5,660 nucleotides of DNA from Gammaproteobacteria bacterium (GCA_027076245.1 JALTKC010000213.1:1-5660); one strand, 5' to 3'; positions 1 through 5,660 are shown, counted from the stretch's first letter. Translations and numbers: made by a program. The notes: generated by a model from the letters alone, not told the origin.

Positions 1-165
1 GAACAGAGTTTGCATGATTCAAACAGAAACCAGAATTATATCCGCTCTCTGCATCAGGCTGGTTATGCGACTGATCCACAATATACAGAAAAAGTGATGC
101 GGGTTTTAAATAGTGAATTTTTTCAGGCTCAGAACCAGAAAAACATAAAAAATGAGTCAATTTGA
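1..165 (+). CDS. flgJ: FlgJ, C-terminal end (partial): flagellar rod-assembly peptidoglycan hydrolase
   Basis: Frame 1 is open from the window edge and encodes 54 residues before a TGA at 163-165. The tail contains NYIRSLHQAGYATDPQYTEK followed by a short helix and a polar Gln/Asn/Lys-rich end. The 'AGYATDP.Y' segment is characteristic of the end of the glucosaminidase (GH73-type) domain of gammaproteobacterial FlgJ. In this family the N-terminal half caps the growing rod and the C-terminal half cuts peptidoglycan in the periplasm so the rod can pass. The catalytic residues and the rod-cap domain lie upstream of the window, so activity cannot be judged here. Position immediately before flgK matches the usual flgJ-flgK-flgL order and supports the call. 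A generic GH73 glucosaminidase is the only realistic alternative, and the context argues against it. Confidence 0.88.
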   Translation, partial: EQSLHDSNRNQNYIRSLHQAGYATDPQYTEKVMRVLNSEFFQAQNQKNIKNESI

Positions 166-173
166 GTTAATTT
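154..173. repeat. 10-bp imperfect tandem repeat spanning the flgJ stop codon
   Basis: Two adjacent 10-base units, GAGTCAATTT (154-163) and GAGTTAATTT (164-173), differ at one position. The flgJ stop codon TGA (163-165) sits across the junction. The second unit runs into the palindrome at 170-184 and overlaps the -35 region of the candidate flgK promoter. The repeat is seen directly; whether it is a protein-binding site or replication slippage cannot be told from the sequence. Confidence 0.6.
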
Positions 174-193
174 AAGACTTAAATGGACGCTAA
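167..193 (+). promoter_or_regulatory. Candidate sigma-28 (FliA) promoter for flgKL
   Basis: The -10-like element GACGCTAA (186-193) matches 6 of 8 positions of the enterobacterial sigma-28 consensus GCCGATAA. The -35-like element TTAATTTA (167-174) matches 5 of 8 positions of TAAAGTTT. The two are separated by 11 bases, the consensus spacing. Transcription would begin near base 200, about 37 bases before the flgK start. FlgK and FlgL are made late in flagellar assembly and are often partly under FliA, which makes the site plausible. The -35 match is weak in AT-rich DNA, so this is only a candidate. Transcription reading through from flgJ may serve flgK as well. Confidence 0.33.
170..184. repeat. 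15-bp palindrome in the flgJ-flgK gap
   Basis: ATTTAAGACTTAAAT is a perfect inverted repeat: seven bases each side of a central A. As RNA it could form only a short, entirely A-U stem of six pairs with a GAC loop and no following U-run, so it is not a convincing terminator. It lies between the proposed -35 and -10 elements, a position where a dimeric DNA-binding protein could act. That role is inference only. Confidence 0.55.
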
Positions 194-207
194 TAGCAGG
201 ACTTCAA

Positions 208-240
208 ATGAGTTCGGTTAGCTTTGGAGAAACAGAATGA
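208..240 (+). CDS. Possible 10-codon leader ORF overlapping the flgK start
   Basis: An ATG at 208 opens a 10-codon frame (MSSVSFGETE) whose TGA at 238-240 overlaps the flgK ATG at 237-239 in an ATGA arrangement. An AGGA at 198-201 stands six bases before this ATG, a normal Shine-Dalgarno distance. The flgK Shine-Dalgarno (GGAGA, 226-230) lies inside the small frame. Translation of this ORF would therefore deliver ribosomes onto the flgK start. If transcription starts near 200 at the candidate sigma-28 promoter, most of the AGGA would be lost, so it would work best on transcripts reading in from flgJ. The peptide has no recognisable features, and chance is a real alternative for so short a frame. 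Confidence 0.22.
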   Translation: MSSVSFGETE

Positions 241-2204
241 GTATTTTTGGCATTGGAACTTCCGGTTTATTGACAGCACAGCGGCAATTACAGACTGCCA
301 GCCAAAATATATCTAATGTTAATACTGAAGGTTATAGCAGACAAAGAGCAGAGCAGGCTGCCCGGAAGCCGCAATATTCTGGCTCAGGCTATATCGGTTC
401 AGGTGTGGATGTGCAAAATACCGTACGTCTGGCGGATGAGTTCCTTGAGGAGCAAATTCGTAATGCCAATAGTCAGTATGGCCAGTTTGATGCCTATCTG
501 AGCCTGTCCAAACAAATTGATGATATTCTTGCCAATCCGGATTCTGGACTGACTCCAACTTTAGAAAGTTTTTTTAGTGCCATTCAGGAAGCCAATGATA
601 ACCCATCCTCTACGCCTTCACGCCAGGTATTACTCACAGAAGCCAATACTATGGCGGATCGTTTTAAATTACTGGATGACCGCTTTAATGAACTAAATGG
701 CCAGGTCAATCAATCTCTGGTGGATATTACTCAGGAAATAACCGATGCAGCCGATTCCATTGCCAAAATGAATGCTGATATTGTGCAGAAAATCGGTGCT
801 GGACAGGGCAGAATGCCCAATGATTTGATGGATCAGCGGGAAGTGCTGATTAAGCAAATTGCAGAAAAAATTGATGTCAGTGTGGTTTATCAGGATGACG
901 GGGCTGCCAATTTGTTTATTGGGTCTGGTCAGTCGCTGGTGATTGGCGGTGTGGCTTCTACTCTATCCACACAAAAAAACCGTTATAATGCTGAAGACCT
1001 GGATGTTATTTTAACTCAGGGTGCCGGCTCAGTTGATGTAACAAGTTCTATTACGGGTGGTGAGTTACAGGGGGTACTGGATTTTAAAAGCAATGTACTG
1101 GAACAGAGTCGCCGTGCACTTGGGCGTGTTGCAATGGCATTAACTGAAGAAATGAATGCCCAGCATCGTCTGGGGATGACTATTCAGGGAACCTCGGCTC
1201 CTTTTCCATTGGGCCAGGATTTTTTTGTTGATCAGGGAGGTCCGATAAATGGCTTGCCGGGACAAATTTCCGGTACCACGGCCAGTCTGACAATAACAGA
1301 CAGCCGTTTGCTGACCACCAGTGATTATCAGCTGGATTATGATGGTACTACCTATAGTTTGACACGATTAAGTGATGGTACCGTTTTCAGTAATGCAACA
1401 ATTGCAGGACTGAGTACTACAGTCCAGGCAACGGAAGGTTTTTCCATTAGCAGTACCATTGCATCCGGTGAATCTTTCTTAATGCGACCTACCTATACCG
1501 CAGCATCCAGTGTTAAGGTCTCCGTTAATAATGTTCTCGATATTGCTTTGGCAGGGCCTGTTGTGTCTGGGGCAGTTACTAATGCAGATGGGAGTGCAAT
1601 AAATTCAGGTACTGGAAAAATAACCTTACCCTCTATTAGTAATACGACCAATATACCACTTGCGGGAGATATTACTCTGACATTTGACTCAGCTAACGGT
1701 GACGGTGCAGGTGGACCAGGATTTGTGGTTACAGGAGGCCCGGGCGGCAACCTGGCTTATGATCCGGCAACAGACTTTGGGGGAAGAACATACACATTTG
1801 CCGGTTATGGCAATATGAGCTTTACCGTATCAGGCCAGCCGGTGAATAACGATGCTTTTGTGATTAGCAATAATGATGCGCCTTATGATGATAACCGTAA
1901 CGGATTGCTAATGGCTAAATTACAGACTGCTAAGACCATTGAAAACAGTTCGACTGATTTTCAGGCAGCCTATGGTATTATTGTCTCGGATGTGGGTACT
2001 AAAACTCATTCGGCAGAAGTAGATTTAAAGGCCCAACTCACCTTAAGTGAACAGGCAAAAGCCGAACGGGAAAGTTATTCCGGCGTTAATCTTGATGAAG
2101 AGGCGGCCGATCTGCTGAAGTTTCAGCAGGCTTACCAGGCCTCTGCCAGAGTGGTATCTGTTGCAGATGAAATGTTTCAGACACTGATTAATTCTGTGGC
2201 TTAA
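237..2204 (+). CDS. flgK: FlgK, flagellar hook-filament junction protein 1 (HAP1)
   Basis: FlgK is exported through the flagellar type III apparatus and, with FlgL, joins the hook to the filament. The N-terminus (residues 2-35) carries the rod/hook/HAP signature, with FGIGTSGLLTAQ, ASQNISNVNTEGYSRQR and a helical region running to about residue 210. The C-terminus (about 585-655) carries the matching helix with SGVNLDEEAADLLKFQQAYQ and ends ADEMFQTLINSVA, the terminal coiled-coil (D0) half. Between them lies a beta-rich, Ser/Thr/Gly-rich section (about 230-560). At 655 residues it is longer than the 547-residue enterobacterial FlgK; the extra length lies in this surface-exposed middle part, as in the longer FlgK of pseudomonad-like bacteria. 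The ATG at 237 has a good GGAGA at 226-230 with a six-base spacer. There is no cleavable signal peptide, as expected for type III export. flgL follows 29 bases downstream and is probably co-transcribed. Confidence 0.98.
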   Translation: MSIFGIGTSGLLTAQRQLQTASQNISNVNTEGYSRQRAEQAARKPQYSGSGYIGSGVDVQNTVRLADEFLEEQIRNANSQYGQFDAYLSLSKQIDDILANPDSGLTPTLESFFSAIQEANDNPSSTPSRQVLLTEANTMADRFKLLDDRFNELNGQVNQSLVDITQEITDAADSIAKMNADIVQKIGAGQGRMPNDLMDQREVLIKQIAEKIDVSVVYQDDGAANLFIGSGQSLVIGGVASTLSTQKNRYNAEDLDVILTQGAGSVDVTSSITGGELQGVLDFKSNVLEQSRRALGRVAMALTEEMNAQHRLGMTIQGTSAPFPLGQDFFVDQGGPINGLPGQISGTTASLTITDSRLLTTSDYQLDYDGTTYSLTRLSDGTVFSNATIAGLSTTVQATEGFSISSTIASGESFLMRPTYTAASSVKVSVNNVLDIALAGPVVSGAVTNADGSAINSGTGKITLPSISNTTNIPLAGDITLTFDSANGDGAGGPGFVVTGGPGGNLAYDPATDFGGRTYTFAGYGNMSFTVSGQPVNNDAFVISNNDAPYDDNRNGLLMAKLQTAKTIENSSTDFQAAYGIIVSDVGTKTHSAEVDLKAQLTLSEQAKAERESYSGVNLDEEAADLLKFQQAYQASARVVSVADEMFQTLINSVA

Positions 2205-2233
2205 ATAAAAAATTGAAAACAGGATAAATAATT

Positions 2234-3190
2234 ATGAGAGTAGCAACCAGTACCGCATATTCTCAGGGTGTGACGGCTATGAACACCCAGAACTATAACC
2301 TCAACAAAACCATGTTGCAGATGTCAACGGGTAAAAAAATTGTGGTGCCTTCTGATGATCCGGCCGGTGCGGCACGGGTGCTGGGGCTGAATCAGGCCAA
2401 ATCCCGAACTGAAAAATTTCAGGATAATATTTCTACCACAAAAAGCTCACTGGAAATTGAAGAGACAGCCATTGACAGTGTTATTAGTGTGCTACAGAGA
2501 GTCAGAGAACTAAGCATACAGGCGAATAATGATACTTATGATGCAGTACAGCGAGCCGATATCGGCAAGGAAATTGAGCAACAATTAGGGGCTCTGGTAG
2601 GGCTGGCTAATAGTACTAACGGTAATGGTGAATATTTGTTTGCCGGTTTTGATAATCGCAACCAGCCCTTTGTCAATAATGGCGGCACTATAGAATATAA
2701 AGGCGATCAGGGGCAGCAATTACTGCAAATCGGTCCGACTCGTCAGATTGCCAGTGGTGATAACGGCTTTGATGTTTTTATGGATATCAGAGGAACAGAT
2801 AATGGTGATAATACATCAAACAGCCCCATGAGTGTCTTTGCTGTGGTTGGAGAATTACAGACGGTACTGAATAGCAATGCAGGTTCTCCTACTGCAGTAC
2901 CTGCAGAAAGTTTTCATGAATCCATGAGTCGGATTATAGATAATATTGATACGTCTATAGGGCATATTGTAGATAAACAGGCCACCATCGGTGCGCGCTT
3001 AAATGCCACAGAAAGTCAGGAAAATGTTAATGAGGACTATCTGGTGCAGCTGGCATCCACATTGTCTGACACCCAGGATCTGGATTATACTGAAGCTATA
3101 AGTCGTCTGCAGCAACAGCAGATTGGTCTGCAGGCCTCTCAGCAGACATTTACCAAAATTCAGGGACTGTCTTTATTTAATTTTCTTTAA
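2234..3190 (+). CDS. flgL: FlgL, flagellar hook-filament junction protein 3 (HAP3)
   Basis: FlgL forms the second junction ring between FlgK and the flagellin filament. The 318-residue length matches the enterobacterial protein (317). The flagellin-like N-terminal domain is clear: MRVATSTAYSQGVTAMN, then MSTGKKIVVPSDDPAGAARV (30-49), then a long helical stretch containing LQRVRELSIQANNDTY (87-102). EYLFAGFDN (133-141) marks the usual entry to the variable middle domain. The flagellin-like C-terminal helices include TIGARLNATES (251-261) and LDYTEAISRLQQQQIGLQAS (283-302), and the protein ends with a short hydrophobic LSLFNFL. An AGGA at 2221-2224 stands nine bases before the ATG. Flagellin itself is unlikely, because the gene directly follows flgK and has the FlgL-type SDDPAGAARV and YLFAGF motifs. 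No convincing terminator follows, so transcription probably continues into the sugar genes. Confidence 0.97.
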   Translation: MRVATSTAYSQGVTAMNTQNYNLNKTMLQMSTGKKIVVPSDDPAGAARVLGLNQAKSRTEKFQDNISTTKSSLEIEETAIDSVISVLQRVRELSIQANNDTYDAVQRADIGKEIEQQLGALVGLANSTNGNGEYLFAGFDNRNQPFVNNGGTIEYKGDQGQQLLQIGPTRQIASGDNGFDVFMDIRGTDNGDNTSNSPMSVFAVVGELQTVLNSNAGSPTAVPAESFHESMSRIIDNIDTSIGHIVDKQATIGARLNATESQENVNEDYLVQLASTLSDTQDLDYTEAISRLQQQQIGLQASQQTFTKIQGLSLFNFL

Positions 3191-3200
3191 AATACGGGTT

Positions 3201-3223
3201 TTAGGTATTAGGTGGGGAATTAG
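3201..3223 (+). promoter_or_regulatory. Shine-Dalgarno region that sets a TTG start for the cytidylyltransferase gene
   Basis: AGGTGG (3210-3215) matches five of six bases of AGGAGG and lies eight bases before the TTG at 3224. An in-frame TAG at 3221-3223 directly precedes the TTG, so no upstream start in this frame is possible. The first ATG in frame (codon 10) would remove the first beta strand and most of the nucleotide-binding loop. The heptamers TTAGGTA (3201-3207) and TTAGGTG (3208-3214) form a near-perfect tandem pair, the second contributing the Shine-Dalgarno. Confidence 0.72.
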
Positions 3224-3952
3224 TTGTTATTTATAATTATTCAGGCGCGTATGACCTCAACCCGCTTACCGGGTAAGGTGATGCTGCCCCTGTGTGACAA
3301 ACCGGTTCTACAGCTTATGCTGGAGCGGCTGAGTCAGTTTAAAGATAATATTATTATTGCCACGACCAATGATGGTACTGAAAAACCAATAATTGAACTG
3401 TGCCAGTCTATGGGCATACGTTCTTTTCAGGGGGACAGGGATAATGTGCTGGAACGCTATTATCAGGCAGCTACTTATTATGGGGCCGTCGATTCTGATA
3501 TTATTGTTCGTCAAACCAGTGACTGTCCTTTAATTGATCCGGTAATTACTCATAAAACCATTGAGACCTACCAGAATGGTTTATATGATTATGTTAGCGC
3601 AGGGACGGTGTCTGGCTTTCCGCGAGGTATGGATACAGAAGTGTTTTCCTATGCTTTGTTAAGAGAAGCCTTTCAAAAGGCAGAAGAGCCTTATGAAAAA
3701 GAGCATGTCACGCCTTATTTTTACCGAACTATTAGAGATCGTTTAAATTTCGGTCAATATAGAAACACCGTTGATCACTCAAAATATCGTTTAACGCTTG
3801 ATGAAAAAAGTGATTATCAGGCTATTTCGGAAGTCTATAAAAAACTACACTGCCGAACCGACTTCAGCTATCATGATATGATTAGGGTTTTAGAACAAAA
3901 TCCGTATATTTATGATTTAAACGCCTCAGTAGAACAAAAGAAGCTGAAGTAA
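3224..3952 (+). CDS. spsF: SpsF-type cytidylyltransferase, probable CMP-nonulosonate (CMP-pseudaminate) synthetase
   Basis: The 242-residue product belongs to the SpsF-like cytidylyltransferase family, related in its first loop to KdsB. It starts with a beta strand and nucleotide-binding loop, IIIQARMTSTRLPGKVMLPL (4-23). Further motifs are VLERYYQAA (75-83), the SDCPLIDP metal/nucleotide motif (99-106), FPRGMDTEVF (132-141), EKEHVTPYFYR (158-168) and RLTLDEKSDY (189-198). The length is close to Bacillus SpsF (about 240). Beside pseI and pseG, the likely reaction is transfer of CMP from CTP to the nonulosonic acid in the cytosol, the job normally done by PseF. Classical PseF/NeuA enzymes have a PARGGSKR-type loop instead, so this looks like a different family filling that step. 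The TTG start is required to keep the first strand. The last third is AT-rich. Family assignment is firm; the exact sugar is inferred from the neighbours. The gene may appear as pseF or as a 'glycosyltransferase family protein' in databases. Confidence 0.86.
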   Translation: MLFIIIQARMTSTRLPGKVMLPLCDKPVLQLMLERLSQFKDNIIIATTNDGTEKPIIELCQSMGIRSFQGDRDNVLERYYQAATYYGAVDSDIIVRQTSDCPLIDPVITHKTIETYQNGLYDYVSAGTVSGFPRGMDTEVFSYALLREAFQKAEEPYEKEHVTPYFYRTIRDRLNFGQYRNTVDHSKYRLTLDEKSDYQAISEVYKKLHCRTDFSYHDMIRVLEQNPYIYDLNASVEQKKLK

Positions 3953-3976
3953 GTTTATTATTTAAAACAAAATCCA

Positions 3977-5032
3977 ATGTCACAAAACATCAAGCTTGGC
4001 TCGCATTCCATTGGTTTGGAGCATAAACCTTTTATCGTTGCTGAATTATCGGGTAATCATCAAAAAAGCTACCCGCTTGCAGAACGTATGATAGAAGCGG
4101 CTGCCCGTGCGGGTGCTCATGCCGTAAAATTACAGACTTATACGCCGGATACCATGACTCTGGATATGGATACGGATGATTTTATGGTGAGTGAGCAGGG
4201 TAGTTTATGGCAGGGAGAAAGCCTGTATTCTCTTTATGCTAAAGCAGCGACTCCCTGGGAGTGGCATGAGTCGCTGTTTAAAAAAGCCCAATCGCTTGGT
4301 TTGCTGGCTTTTAGTTCGCCCTTTGATCCTGGGGCAGTGGACTTTCTGGAAAGCCTGGATGTGCCCTGTTATAAAATAGCCTCTTTTGAAAATACCGATC
4401 TTCCATTAATAGAAAAAGTCGCACAAACCGGTAAACCTGTTATTGTTTCAACGGGTATGGCCAGTGAGCAGGAAATAGAAGAGTTACTGAACACAATTTA
4501 TGAGTGCGGCAACCGTCAGGTTGTGCTCTTAAAATGTACCAGTCAATATCCGGCTGATGCTGCTGATGCCCATTTACTGACCATTCTGGATATGCAACAA
4601 AGATTCGGGACTCTGGTTGGGCTGTCTGATCACAGTCTGAATAATAGTGTGGCACTGGCTGCAGTCGCTCTGGGCAGTTGCATGATAGAAAAACATTTTG
4701 TACTGGATCGTCAGGCCGGTGGGGTAGATGCTGAGTTTTCACTGGAGCCGGAGGAACTGAAGCAGCTGGCAGAGGAAACCGAAACGGTATGGCGAGCAAG
4801 GGGAAAAGTTCAGTATGGCGGTACGCTTAATGAGCAGGCTTCAAAAAAATATCGTCGTTCGGTTTATTGCTCTAAAGATATAAAAGCAGGTGAGACATTG
4901 TCTGAGCAGAATATTCGTATTATTCGCCCCGGTTTTGGTTTGCCGCCAAAATACTATAAAGAACTGCTGGGCAGAACGGCACAACAGGATATCCCCAGAG
5001 GCACACCGGTCAGTTGGGAGTTGCTGGAATGA
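3977..5032 (+). CDS. pseI: PseI, pseudaminic acid synthase (NeuB family)
   Basis: PseI condenses 2,4-diacetamido-2,4,6-trideoxy-L-altrose with phosphoenolpyruvate to give pseudaminic acid, in the cytosol and with a divalent metal. The 351 residues show the NeuB TIM barrel (about 18-265) followed by a SAF/antifreeze-like domain (about 290-350, with RSVYCSKDIKAGETLSEQNI). Visible conserved features are VAELSGNH (21-28, Glu23), AVKLQTYTPDTMTLD (49-63, Lys51), SSPFD (113-117), YKIASFE (132-138), VSTGMA (157-162), LLKCTSQYP (184-192), GLSDHS (215-220, His219) and IEKHF (237-241, His240); the two histidines correspond to the metal ligands of NeuB. The YTPDTMTLD, DDF and SLWQGESLYSLY segments resemble Campylobacter PseI more than sialic or legionaminic acid synthases. 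The ATG at 3977 has no Shine-Dalgarno: bases 3954-3978 contain no G. The preceding gene ends in the same frame 24 bases upstream. pseG overlaps the stop codon. Confidence 0.95.
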   Translation: MSQNIKLGSHSIGLEHKPFIVAELSGNHQKSYPLAERMIEAAARAGAHAVKLQTYTPDTMTLDMDTDDFMVSEQGSLWQGESLYSLYAKAATPWEWHESLFKKAQSLGLLAFSSPFDPGAVDFLESLDVPCYKIASFENTDLPLIEKVAQTGKPVIVSTGMASEQEIEELLNTIYECGNRQVVLLKCTSQYPADAADAHLLTILDMQQRFGTLVGLSDHSLNNSVALAAVALGSCMIEKHFVLDRQAGGVDAEFSLEPEELKQLAEETETVWRARGKVQYGGTLNEQASKKYRRSVYCSKDIKAGETLSEQNIRIIRPGFGLPPKYYKELLGRTAQQDIPRGTPVSWELLE

Positions 5033-5660
5033 GGCGAGCCATTTTCAGACTGGATGCAGGCAAAAAACAGGGTATGGGGCACCTTATGCGCTGTCGCGCT
5101 CTGGCCGATGTGCTGCATTCACTGGGCGTAGAATGTACATTTGCCTGTAAAATTATTGACTCTGAAATCTGTCTGACCCCGCATAAACTGCATAGTATTG
5201 AAAATGAAGATGAATTCCTGGACATAAGTAAATCCTGGCAATGGATTATAGTGGATCACTATGAATACAGTTCAGAAGAATTTTATATACTCAATAAGCA
5301 TCCGAATAGTCATTTAATAGTTCTGGATGATATGGGAAACCGGGGACATTTATATGCGGATGTTATTATTAATCCATTGTCCAAATCCAGAGCATTTACC
5401 AGTTATCAGTTATTACCCAAAGCAGAGTTATTGCTGGGACCGGAATATTGTTTATTAGGTAAGGCATTTCAATCTGCAGAACTTACGGTATTTGAAAACA
5501 GAAAAAATATTGTGGTGAGTTTCGGCGGCTCTGATGTGGCGGGCTTGACCTTGCCATTGCTTAAAGCTCTGATCAACTACAATATTATAACAGCCGGTGA
5601 AATTATTGTGGTGACCGGTGCCGCCTGTGAACAAGCCAGGCAAACAGAACAATTTTGTAA
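5029..5660 (+). CDS. pseG: PseG, UDP-2,4-diacetamido-2,4,6-trideoxy-beta-L-altropyranose hydrolase (partial, 5' part)
   Basis: The frame opens with ATG at 5029, overlaps the pseI stop by four bases (ATGA) and stays open for 210 codons to the window edge; family members have about 280-360 residues. PseG removes UDP from the diacetamido-trideoxy sugar, supplying the free sugar for PseI. Its GT-B fold is related to MurG. The N-terminus reads IFRLDAGKKQGMGHLMRCRALADVL (5-29, quoted as one signature only in outline): Arg7, Asp9, Gly15, Gly17 and His18 fit the R-x-D...G-x-G-H motif, and His18 matches the catalytic His17 of Campylobacter PseG. IIVDHYEY (73-80), VLDD (98-101) and VVSFGGSDVAGLT (162-174) are the next family motifs, the last being the start of the nucleotide-binding half. 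The usual Ser after Asp-x is Gly11 here. GGGAG at 5016-5020 stands eight bases before the start, so translation is coupled to pseI. A fused or separate PseH acetyltransferase could follow beyond the window. Confidence 0.93.
   Translation, partial: MRRAIFRLDAGKKQGMGHLMRCRALADVLHSLGVECTFACKIIDSEICLTPHKLHSIENEDEFLDISKSWQWIIVDHYEYSSEEFYILNKHPNSHLIVLDDMGNRGHLYADVIINPLSKSRAFTSYQLLPKAELLLGPEYCLLGKAFQSAELTVFENRKNIVVSFGGSDVAGLTLPLLKALINYNIITAGEIIVVTGAACEQARQTEQFC

Noticed and set aside
183..198. Possible sigma-54 promoter (TGG ... GCA) before flgK
   Set aside because: The GG (185-186) and GC (196-197) are nine bases apart where ten are required, and the flanking consensus is poor; the sigma-28 reading of the same stretch fits better.
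1493..1750. 85-codon minus-strand frame inside flgK
   Set aside because: Low-complexity Pro/Ala-rich translation that mirrors Gly-rich FlgK codons; no independent support.
2202..2227. Sigma-28-like TAAA ... CAGGATAA before flgL
   Set aside because: Spacing is one base short, only five of eight -10 positions match, and the start point would fall about at the flgL ATG; the element is better explained as the flgL Shine-Dalgarno region.
3188..3203. Inverted repeat TAAAA-tacggg-TTTTA after flgL as a terminator
   Set aside because: Only five A-T/T-A pairs and no following T-run; too weak to act as an intrinsic terminator.
3213..3227. Sigma-54-like TGGGGA-N5-TTGT overlapping the start of the cytidylyltransferase gene
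   Set aside because: The -12 element has GT where GC is expected, and transcription would begin downstream of the TTG start codon, leaving the needed N-terminus untranslated.
3232..3237. Perfect TATAAT hexamer
   Set aside because: It lies inside the first codons of the cytidylyltransferase gene, has no reasonable -35 partner at 17 bases, and AT-rich Ile/Phe codons explain it.
4440..4799. 119-codon open frame on the minus strand inside pseI
   Set aside because: No family resemblance or plausible ribosome-binding context; it lies wholly opposite well-conserved pseI motifs and is a shadow frame.
5455..5652. 65-codon minus-strand frame near the window end
   Set aside because: Lies opposite the conserved nucleotide-binding segment of pseG and shows no recognisable protein features.

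Overview
The window is a compact piece of a gammaproteobacterial flagellar cluster. All recognisable genes lie on the plus strand in the order flgJ (3' end only), flgK, flgL, an SpsF-type cytidylyltransferase gene, pseI and pseG (5' part only). The gammaproteobacterial assignment rests on the flgJ-flgK-flgL order, the FlgJ tail resembling the muramidase-bearing FlgJ of this class, and the long FlgK. Base composition is moderate, but local hand counts vary widely (33% to 58% G+C). I cannot name a genus.

Layout. Bases 1-165 encode the last 54 residues of FlgJ. Bases 166-236 are the only notable gap before flgK. This gap holds a candidate sigma-28 promoter, a 15-base palindrome and a possible 10-codon leader ORF that overlaps the flgK start; a 10-base tandem repeat straddles its left edge at the flgJ stop. 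flgK (655 codons) and flgL (318 codons) follow, 29 bases apart. After a 33-base gap with no convincing terminator comes the cytidylyltransferase gene, which starts at TTG. pseI begins 24 bases later in the same reading frame, and pseG overlaps the pseI stop by four bases. No intergenic stretch exceeds about 75 bases, and I see no RNA gene, mobile element or CRISPR array.

How the genes work together. FlgJ opens the peptidoglycan for the rod. FlgK and FlgL form the junction between hook and filament. The three sugar genes encode steps of CMP-nonulosonate (most likely CMP-pseudaminic acid) synthesis: PseG removes UDP from the diacetamido sugar, PseI condenses the free sugar with phosphoenolpyruvate, and the cytidylyltransferase would add CMP. 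Their position directly behind flgL suggests that the product glycosylates flagellin. pseB, pseC, pseH, flagellin and a glycosyltransferase are not in the window and would be expected nearby.

I found no wholly new system. The points most worth a second look are the SpsF-type enzyme in the place normally held by PseF, the SpsF and PseI reading frames separated by a single TAA with no Shine-Dalgarno for pseI, and the small ORF that ends on the flgK start codon.
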